A stretch of DNA of 64,000 bases from Methanobrevibacter sp. (GTDB lineage: Archaea > Methanobacteriota > Methanobacteria > Methanobacteriales > Methanobacteriaceae), in contig JAFUIW010000116.1 of assembly GCA_017473945.1 (NCBI GenBank), forward strand, positions 1 to 64,000, given 5' to 3'. Position 1 is the stretch's first letter, and each line of letters starts with the position of its first letter. Of the stretch, positions 58,000-64,000 are shown in pieces. A program made the translations under genes and the position numbers. The notes under the pieces were generated by a model. That model did not search any database. It saw only the letters and a program-made list of their open reading frames with translations, and had not been told where the DNA came from.

Positions 58000-59397
58000 A
58001 TGAAGTATAAAATTTTTGTTAGCAGTGTTAGAAGAGAATTTGAGCATGAGCGAAAGTTCATCAAGCAGGAAATTGAAAATGATTATATCCTAAACAAGTT
58101 TTTCGATGTTTTTCTTTATGAAGAGTTATCTGCATTGGGTGCTTCTCCTAAAGAGGTATATACTGAAGAAGCTATTAATTCAGATATTTACATTGGTTTG
58201 ATTGGTTCAGATTATGGAAGTATTCTTGAATCTGGAATATCTCCAACAGAACTTGAATACGACCTCTATAACAAGACTCATAATGATGCATTAATTTATA
58301 TTAAAGATGTTGAATTCAGAGAAGATAAAACTGAAGCATTCATCAAAAAAGTCAGCAATCATAGCTATACTCGATTCAATAATAGATATGATTTGATGAA
58401 TGCAATTAAAGAAAGTCTAGGCGATTTCATAGCCAAAAACTTGAGAAACTATAAAGCTTTCGACTCTGAAATACTGTTAAATTCTTCATGCGATGATGTG
58501 GATTTAGAGGCATTGGACATGTTTTTCAATGTATTGGATTATGAGCCTATTGAAAAGATAAGGGATGAAAAAGGATTGACAAAAGTCCTATCAACAATAC
58601 GTGCCGGAGAATATGTGGATGGGGAATTCAGATTAAACACTGCAGGAGCATTATTCTTTGCCAAAGACATCTCAAAATTTAACTTATCACATCAAGTAAA
58701 AATGGTTCGCTTTTTTGACGATGAAGGAGTTAAAACATTCGATAAAGCAGAATTCAACATGTCATTTTTAAAATTACTCAAAGAAGCAGAACTGTTCTTC
58801 AATAAAACTCTGGCGAATATCTCTCAAATTAAAGGCTTTAAAAGAGAAACAATTTATGAATACCCTTATGAAGCGATACGTGAAGCACTTGTAAATGCCC
58901 TAGCACATAGAGATTATACAATAACAACTGCTGCAATAACATTTTATATCTACAATGACCGTATTGAAATAAAAAGTCCCGGACGTTTGGTATACCCATT
59001 AACTGTAGAAAACTTGGAAGAAAATGAACCACTTCACAGAAATGAAACAATATGCAACATATTTTCAAAAACAAAATACATGGAACATGTTGGAACAGGT
59101 ATAAAACGCATGAAAGATGCAATGAGATTAAATGATTTGGAAGAACCGGAATTTATAGAATCTGAAGGATTTTTCAAGGTAATATTCAGATCCAATGAAA
59201 ATGGTAATGGATTAAATTCACGTCAAAAACAATTCCTAAGAATGAATGATGTTGGAGAAATTACAATTAAAGAATATATGGAAATATTTAGTGTTGTAAG
59301 AAATACTGCAACCAAAGATTTAAACGATTTGGTTGATATGAAGATTGTAGATAAAATTAAAGATGGTGTGCGGTTTATTTATAGGAGAATTGATTAA
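58000..59397 (+). CDS. DUF4062 plus RecG-like ATP-binding domain protein
   Basis: The 465-aa protein has an N-terminal DUF4062 domain (KIFVSSVRREFEHERKFI; then SDIYIGLIGSDYGSILESGI, residues 4-75), a TIR/SLOG-like fold seen in antiviral and signalling proteins. Its middle (residues 200-385) matches the ATP-binding part that usually follows AlbA/Schlafen domains: YPYEAIREALVNALAHRDYT is GHKL-like, followed by KYMEHVGTGIKRMKDAM. A winged-helix end follows (TIKEYMEIFSVVRNTATKDL). AAAGGAGGG precedes the ATG. Sensor-effector or transcriptional regulator roles fit; defence is inferred. Confidence 0.8.
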   Translation: MKYKIFVSSVRREFEHERKFIKQEIENDYILNKFFDVFLYEELSALGASPKEVYTEEAINSDIYIGLIGSDYGSILESGISPTELEYDLYNKTHNDALIYIKDVEFREDKTEAFIKKVSNHSYTRFNNRYDLMNAIKESLGDFIAKNLRNYKAFDSEILLNSSCDDVDLEALDMFFNVLDYEPIEKIRDEKGLTKVLSTIRAGEYVDGEFRLNTAGALFFAKDISKFNLSHQVKMVRFFDDEGVKTFDKAEFNMSFLKLLKEAELFFNKTLANISQIKGFKRETIYEYPYEAIREALVNALAHRDYTITTAAITFYIYNDRIEIKSPGRLVYPLTVENLEENEPLHRNETICNIFSKTKYMEHVGTGIKRMKDAMRLNDLEEPEFIESEGFFKVIFRSNENGNGLNSRQKQFLRMNDVGEITIKEYMEIFSVVRNTATKDLNDLVDMKIVDKIKDGVRFIYRRID

Positions 59398-59441
59398 TTG
59401 TATTAATAAAAAAGTCTATAAGTAATAGGGGTTAGAGAGTC

Positions 59442-61550
59442 ATGGCAACAGAATTCATAATTAGAAATGATAATAATCCGGAATTTATTCACAATGATTT
59501 ATCAGATTATTTGGATGTTGAATCTATTTTAAAAGAAAAATATGGATATATTTATGAAGCTATTCAAAATGAAGGATTTATATTGGAAAATAATTGGGGG
59601 GATGTTTTTAAAGAAATATTATTTGAAAATAAAGTTGTAGGATTTACTTTTTATGAGTTAAATTCGGCAACGAATTTTATTTTAAATGAGATTTATATCC
59701 TGCCGGAATTTAGAGGCAATTCATTGTTTTTATTGGAAATTAATATCATTCTTGCATCAGGAAACTCATTGAGTATTTTACAGCCAACAAAAAATATTGT
59801 TGAAATTTTAATTCATTATGGATTTGCATATAAATTAAATAAGAATATTGTAGCTAGTGCTATTAGTTTTGATTTTAAAAATGAGAATGTTTTATCCAAT
59901 TCTAATGAAGGATTTGATGATGAACAAATAATGTCTTCTAATATCTATGATTTAGATATTCGTTCTATTTTATTGCTTATGGATATTTCAACTCCTGGAC
60001 GGAATATTATCTATTATCATGAAGAACTTGAAAATGATTTTAATAGGTATGGGGAACGTAAACATTTAAATAATAGTTATTTTAATGAAATCAAAGAGTT
60101 ATTCCTGCAGAATTCTGAAGAATTTACTCAAATAATGTTTGATTTAAAAGATAAATTGCCAAAGTCTCAGTTGGGATTTGATATAGTTGTAGGGCATGGT
60201 GAAGAATTTTCAGATTATATGCAAGACATTGTTGATGAGGGAATCATTTCTAAAAATAAAGCTCATAGAATTAAGGAAGTTTTAACAGAAGAATATGAAC
60301 GTGGTGAAGTTACAGATGATGGAATAATTACTCGTTTTAACTTTTTCCTAAACGATTTGGATTCACAAATAGGCATATCAGATATTTTTCAGTTGAATAC
60401 AAATTTATGCCCATATTGTCACAACCCAATAAATTTATCTGATGAATCATGCTCAATTTGTGGTTATAATCTGTTTTTTGAACCTGATTTTGATTTTATG
60501 GATGATGATTTTGAAGAGGGATTTGTCATTGATAAAGACAATATTTCTTCTTCTCTATCGGAATTATTTGAAAGACTGGATCGAAAATACAAGCTTGAAA
60601 ATATTAATTATGGAAAAGATTATTCTACAAACCATGATTTAGATCAATTTAAACTTTTAAAATTCATTGATGAATATCATAATTTAGATTTTGCATTTCT
60701 TATAATAAACAATTTAAAATTGCCTCAAGAGATATTTTCTGAATTATTATTTAACGAAGGATATGTTACTTATGAAATCACTAAAGAAACTTGGTCTGAT
60801 TTTGCCAATAGTGATTTAATTGTGGATGAATTGAAAGATATCTTAAGAGATAACGGACTAAAAGTTTCAGGGAAAAAACAGGAACTTATTGATAGAATTG
60901 GTGAAAGTGACATTTCATTCGATGAATTTGTCTCTGATAAGTTATTTTTAACCCAAAAAGGTAAAGATTATTTAAATGATTATTCATGGATTGAACTTTA
61001 CATGAATTTTTTAAGTATGTTCGATTTTGATGATTTTAACAGATTTCATGATGTTAATGATGGGGATTTCAACGAAATTGTTTCAGAATATCTTGATGAA
61101 CATATTAAACTGGCTAAAAAGAAAAGAGATTTTGACTATTTGATAAATTGTTTTTCCTCTAAAGCAATATTTGCGGAACTGGATGAAAATATGGATGATT
61201 CACTAAAATGGGAAATGAGAAGATTTTGTTTAGCAATCAATCCAGTATATTTGGATAAGTCTTATTATAATTTTTATATTCCTTTAAACAAAGAAAATAT
61301 AGATAATTTAAGGTTATTGAATGATAAATTTTCAATTGATATGTTAATGGATTCATTTGATGAGTCTTGGGATTATTTTAAATTCAATAGGTGCATTGTT
61401 TCAAAAGATGATGCTAAAGCTATTCTTAAAAGACTATTGAATAATCATGAAGATTTAAAATTAATTAATAAAGAAATTAAAGACATGTACTTTGGGAAAA
61501 ATCGCATGGACAATACTCTTCAGACGGATTTAAATGATTATTTTAAATGA
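59442..61550 (+). CDS. Large multidomain protein: GNAT-like, zinc ribbon, SAP-like
   Basis: The 702-aa acidic protein begins with a GNAT-like segment (KVVGFTFYELNSATNFILNE and YILPEFRGNSLF, residues 65-100). A linker leads to a zinc ribbon CPYCHNPINLSDESCSICGY near residue 326, then a SAP-like helix pair (VDELKDILRDNGLKVSGKKQ) near residue 465 and a helical C-terminal region with LTQKGKDYLNDYSWIELYMN. That last region is shared with the partial gene at the window end. It follows the DUF4062 gene by 44 bases without an obvious promoter. Function unknown. Confidence 0.65.
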   Translation: MATEFIIRNDNNPEFIHNDLSDYLDVESILKEKYGYIYEAIQNEGFILENNWGDVFKEILFENKVVGFTFYELNSATNFILNEIYILPEFRGNSLFLLEINIILASGNSLSILQPTKNIVEILIHYGFAYKLNKNIVASAISFDFKNENVLSNSNEGFDDEQIMSSNIYDLDIRSILLLMDISTPGRNIIYYHEELENDFNRYGERKHLNNSYFNEIKELFLQNSEEFTQIMFDLKDKLPKSQLGFDIVVGHGEEFSDYMQDIVDEGIISKNKAHRIKEVLTEEYERGEVTDDGIITRFNFFLNDLDSQIGISDIFQLNTNLCPYCHNPINLSDESCSICGYNLFFEPDFDFMDDDFEEGFVIDKDNISSSLSELFERLDRKYKLENINYGKDYSTNHDLDQFKLLKFIDEYHNLDFAFLIINNLKLPQEIFSELLFNEGYVTYEITKETWSDFANSDLIVDELKDILRDNGLKVSGKKQELIDRIGESDISFDEFVSDKLFLTQKGKDYLNDYSWIELYMNFLSMFDFDDFNRFHDVNDGDFNEIVSEYLDEHIKLAKKKRDFDYLINCFSSKAIFAELDENMDDSLKWEMRRFCLAINPVYLDKSYYNFYIPLNKENIDNLRLLNDKFSIDMLMDSFDESWDYFKFNRCIVSKDDAKAILKRLLNNHEDLKLINKEIKDMYFGKNRMDNTLQTDLNDYFK

Positions 61551-61566
61551 TTTGGAGTTGGTTTTT

Positions 61567-61686
61567 TCATAATCCAAATTCCTCTTTGAATTTCCTATAG
61601 AAATTGTAATCATTTTTTAATTGCTTTTTAACAAATTTGATTAATTCGTCATCTTTTAGATTATAAAGGATGTCTTTAATTTCCAT
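61567..61686 (-). pseudogene. Fragment, probable distal part of a SWIM zinc-finger gene
   Basis: A 39-aa reading frame (MEIKDILYNLKDDELIKFVK then KQLKNDYNFYRKFKEEFGL) ends the left side of the IS605-type element. The pattern of a DELxxFxxxxLKxDxxFxxxF helix pair is common just after SWIM domains. It is probably the downstream piece of the SWIM fragment at 63152-63391. The 61551-61870 gap otherwise holds only the element's left end. Confidence 0.5.
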
Positions 61687-61712
61687 AAATTTATCTTAAT
61701 CGTGCAAGAATA

Positions 61713-61736
61713 CCACGACCTCTTTTTAGGTCGTGG
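61713..61736 (+). repeat. Left-end hairpin of the IS605-type element
   Basis: Perfect 9-bp stem CCACGACCT (61713-61721) and AGGTCGTGG (61728-61736) with a 6-base loop. Single-strand hairpins of this kind are the TnpA recognition sites of IS200/IS605 elements. Confidence 0.8.
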
Positions 61737-61870
61737 ATGAATTGCACAAAAACAGGGTATGGATATTATTAGTTTTCAAATGCTCTCTCACTATTTGTTT
61801 ATATTATGGTTATTTAATATTATTATTGTGTGTTTTTTATAATTTGTAAAAAATTTTAAAAAACCCGTTT

Positions 61871-63094
61871 TTGGATGTGATTCATGTGTTTTCTGAATAT
61901 AATACTGTTAATAAAGGTATTGTGGTTAAATTGTATCCTGATGAAAGTATGAGGGATAAAATTAATCAGAATATTGGTAATGCCAGGTTTACCTGGAATA
62001 AATTATTACAGGAATATCAGGAAACATTTGAATTGTTTAAAAAACAAGGATACACAAAGTTACAATGCAACATAAAAACATTCAATACAATGTTGAATAT
62101 GCTGAAAACACAATATTCATTCTTGTATGAAAGTGAGTCAAGCAGTTTGCAGCAGGTTTTCCGTGACCTATTACAGGTATTTAAAAGATTCTTCAACAAT
62201 ACATCCGGTTATCCTAGATTCAAATCCAAAAAGAATCCAAAACATAGCTTCAGAATACAAAACAACAATAATATCAAAGTACAGGACAACATAATTGTTT
62301 TACCAAAATTGGGACAAGTACATTACAGAACCAGCAACCATTATAAAAAACTACTAAAAGAATCTAAAATCAACAATGTAACAATTAAAAAGGAGCACGG
62401 TCACTTTTATGCAGTTTTCAACATAGAAACAAATGTAGAGACAATGGATTATACGTATAATATTGTGGGAATTGATCTTGGTATGAGAACATTAGCAACC
62501 CTCAGCAACGGACTAAAGATAGCCAATTTAGACACCACATATGAGGATGAAATGATTAAAAAATACCAAAAAAGCCTATCACGAAAAAAATACAACAGCA
62601 CCCGCTACAACAAAACACTAAAAAAACTCGGCAAATGGATAAAAAGAAAAAACAACCGCATAAAAGATGCATACCACAAATTAAGCCACTACCTAGTCAA
62701 AACATACGACCTAATCTGTATGGAAACACTAGACATACGCGAAATGTTCGAACAAACCGATTATAGCAAAAAACTACAGAATATCAGCTGGTACAAGTTA
62801 GTGGAAATGATCAAATACAAATGCCAATGGCACGATAAAATATTCGTCCAAATAAGCCAATGGCACCCATCCAGCAAAAACTGTAACGTATGCGGATACT
62901 ACAACAAAGATCTAGGCGACGAAAAAAAATGGACATGCCCACACTGCAAAACACAACACGACAGAGACATAAACGCAGCAAAAAACATCAAACAAGAAGG
63001 ATTCAGACTTCTTAAAGAAAAAAATAAAATGAACCTCAGGGACTGGGGGGATAGCACGGTAATACTACTTTCGTGGGAAAGTACCGGCCCGTGA
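61871..63094 (+). CDS. tnpB: TnpB RNA-guided endonuclease (IS605 OrfB)
   Basis: The 407-aa protein has an intact TnpB plan: N-terminal wedge/REC part, RuvC-I VGIDLGMRTLATLSNG near residue 200, RuvC-II CMETLDIREM near residue 288, zinc finger CNVCGYYNKDLGDEKKWTCP, and RuvC-III QHDRDINAAKNI near residue 375. All three acidic residues are present. The start is uncertain because there is no early ATG; TTG 61871, GTG 61877 and GTG 61886 are possible. TnpB is a nuclease guided by an omega RNA from the element's 3' end. Confidence 0.92.
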   Translation: MDVIHVFSEYNTVNKGIVVKLYPDESMRDKINQNIGNARFTWNKLLQEYQETFELFKKQGYTKLQCNIKTFNTMLNMLKTQYSFLYESESSSLQQVFRDLLQVFKRFFNNTSGYPRFKSKKNPKHSFRIQNNNNIKVQDNIIVLPKLGQVHYRTSNHYKKLLKESKINNVTIKKEHGHFYAVFNIETNVETMDYTYNIVGIDLGMRTLATLSNGLKIANLDTTYEDEMIKKYQKSLSRKKYNSTRYNKTLKKLGKWIKRKNNRIKDAYHKLSHYLVKTYDLICMETLDIREMFEQTDYSKKLQNISWYKLVEMIKYKCQWHDKIFVQISQWHPSSKNCNVCGYYNKDLGDEKKWTCPHCKTQHDRDINAAKNIKQEGFRLLKEKNKMNLRDWGDSTVILLSWESTGP

Positions 63095-63137
63095 AGTAAG
63101 AATCCTCGACCTCTTCCAAGGTCGAGGTAGTTCAATC
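63040..63137 (+). ncRNA. Probable omega RNA 3' region of the TnpB element
   Basis: In IS605-type elements the guide scaffold covers the end of tnpB and the right end, with the guide read from flanking DNA. Here the segment holds GGGACTGGGGGG, a TTTCGTGGGAAA stem-loop at about 63069-63080, and the right-end hairpin at 63104-63127. The boundaries are inference from family architecture. Confidence 0.45.
63104..63127 (+). repeat. Right-end hairpin of the IS605-type element
   Basis: Perfect 9-bp stem CCTCGACCT (63104-63112) and AGGTCGAGG (63119-63127) with a 6-base loop, matching the left-end hairpin except for small changes. Confidence 0.8.
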
Positions 63138-63151
63138 TTGTTGTCTGGAAC

Positions 63152-63391
63152 TTATTCATTTGACAATAAGTGGAGACATACGGCCATATGCTCGCAGGAT
63201 TCCTCCCCACAATCGCACGAAATGGAATCAACATATTTATTGTCATATAATTTAATTTTTACTTTAAACTTATTTTCATCTAAAACAGTTGCATTGACTG
63301 TATTTCCAGTTTTTTCAATAAATTTAACGCGCCCTGATTTATAATAGTTTTTGCCAGTTCCGTTTTTACGATAGTGAAAATCTAACTGCCA
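63152..63391 (-). pseudogene. SWIM zinc-finger gene fragment, N-terminal part
   Basis: On the minus strand this 79-residue stretch reads WQLDFHYRKNGTGKNYYKSG through to SCDCGEESCEHMAVCLHLL and a stop. CDC plus CEH is the CxC-x-n-CxH SWIM motif. No start codon is in frame (a TAA precedes), although ATG 63404 one frame away suggests a one-base deletion. The gene breaks off at the TnpB element's right end. SWIM proteins bind DNA or protein; this copy is decayed. It fills most of the 63095-63405 gap. Confidence 0.65.
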
Positions 63392-63405
63392 TTAATATCC
63401 ATCAA

Positions 63406-64000
63406 TCAAAAAATCATTTCATTCAAATAATTTTCACATAAATCATCGAATTTTTCTTCATCAAATAGTTCATTTAAAAATTCATAAGCTTCTTTTTTGG
63501 AAACAAATTCTTTTTCAAGATTCATGGAATCCCAAACATTGTTAAATATTTCCTCAAGGTTATCAATCTCTAATTGGGATGCGTAACTTCTAATGCCATC
63601 AATGTCATAGTAATTTAAAAGGACATACATGCTATAATAATCTTCATAATCGTAAATTGGATTGATTCTAAAAATATAATTCTTAATCTCTTCTATCAAT
63701 GCTTCGTAGGTATCCTCTGCATAGATATAGATAAATGCGCGAGCATTTATACAATCACTGACATATCCAAAGTCTTCACATTCATGTGCATGTTCCAGAT
63801 GTTTATCGATATATTCAAAGCCCATTTGGATTAAATCATCAGATTCATTTTCATCAACGAATTTATAAAAATCATCAAATTCAAAATCATTTAGGCAAAT
63901 ATCATATAAATCAATCCATTCGAAATCATTTAGGAATTTTTTACCATTTTCTGCAAGTTCAAACTCACAATTATCAAAATCAAGTGATGTAACATTTTCA
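63406..64000 (-). CDS. Partial paralogue of the 59442 gene, C-terminal region
   Basis: The frame is open from the window edge to TGA 63406, giving about 198 residues. It begins ENVTSLDFDNCEFELAENGK, continues KFLNDFEWIDLYDICLNDFE and ends NYLNEMIF. The segment GKxFLNDFxWIxLY-x-n-FEFDDFxxF aligns by eye with the C-terminal region of the 702-aa protein. The N-terminal part is outside the window. A family member of unknown function. Confidence 0.75.
   Translation of the reverse strand, partial: ENVTSLDFDNCEFELAENGKKFLNDFEWIDLYDICLNDFEFDDFYKFVDENESDDLIQMGFEYIDKHLEHAHECEDFGYVSDCINARAFIYIYAEDTYEALIEEIKNYIFRINPIYDYEDYYSMYVLLNYYDIDGIRSYASQLEIDNLEEIFNNVWDSMNLEKEFVSKKEAYEFLNELFDEEKFDDLCENYLNEMIF

Larger units (their letters stand above)
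61700..63137 (+). mobile_element. IS605/IS1341-type element with tnpB only
   Basis: The element has a subterminal hairpin at each end: CCACGACCT/AGGTCGTGG at 61713-61736 and CCTCGACCT/AGGTCGAGG at 63104-63127, similar to each other. It encodes TnpB and no TnpA, so it needs a transposase in trans. Limits are approximate; TCAA at 63132-63135 is a plausible right-end cleavage site. IS605 elements make no target duplication, and none is seen. Confidence 0.8.

Noticed and set aside
63138-63344. 68-aa plus-strand frame right of the TnpB element
   Set aside because: The minus-strand frame here encodes a clear SWIM motif; the plus frame is its shadow.

Overview
The window comes from an AT-rich, hydrogenotrophic, pseudomurein-type methanogen of the order Methanobacteriales, most likely Methanobrevibacter. 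The evidence is the mcrA end followed by the complete mtrEDCBAFGH operon, the mvhDGAB hydrogenase operon, F420, methanofuran and methanopterin biosynthesis genes, methanogenesis marker proteins 9 and 14, archaeal TATA-type promoters, an MreB-like actin and a sortase. The genus is an inference from gene content and composition. No tRNA, rRNA or CRISPR array was seen.

Positions 1-5900 hold the end of methyl-coenzyme M reductase and the Na+-pumping methyltransferase MtrEDCBAFGH, which has a long repeat-rich leader. Positions 6000-10600 hold marker protein 14, the cobamide guanylyltransferase CobY, a PRC-barrel protein and a SufC/SufB Fe-S assembly pair. Positions 10600-14950 hold the F420-non-reducing hydrogenase MvhDGAB, also behind a long leader with an inverted repeat at the predicted transcript start. 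Together these three blocks supply methanogenesis: electrons from H2, the methyl transfer step, and the corrinoid and Fe-S cofactors.

Positions 15000-51430 are mostly housekeeping. They include pyrC, a HIGH-type nucleotidyltransferase, pcc1, rpl10e, ppsA and mfnA. A minus-strand operon follows with archaetidylserine synthase, a SAF-like membrane protein, a sortase and mptD. Next come an MreB-like gene, rnhB, an ExbB/ExbD pair, purO, cofE, cofD, GTP cyclohydrolase III, a TIM-barrel protein and the Mcr activator atwA. Then come marker 9 with the Met8-like gene and hemA, an AAA ATPase, nfo, gap, a CsoR-controlled metal ATPase and chaperone, an aldo/keto reductase and topoisomerase VI.

Positions 51800-64000 are increasingly accessory. 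There is an unknown two-gene pair, a KH protein, a solitary second mtrH, and a bile-acid-type transporter. An MNT/HepT toxin-antitoxin cassette follows whose HepT gene is frameshifted and which lies between near-identical 72-75 bp direct repeats. Beyond it are remnants of a zeta-toxin-like operon, a 190-bp tandem repeat, a DUF4062-ATPase gene paired with a large GNAT-like/zinc-ribbon/SAP-like gene, and a TnpB-only IS605-type element between what look like halves of a decayed SWIM zinc-finger gene. The window ends in a partial paralogue of the SAP-like gene. The DUF4062 plus SAP-like pair is the best candidate for an undescribed system, probably defence-related; that role is inference.
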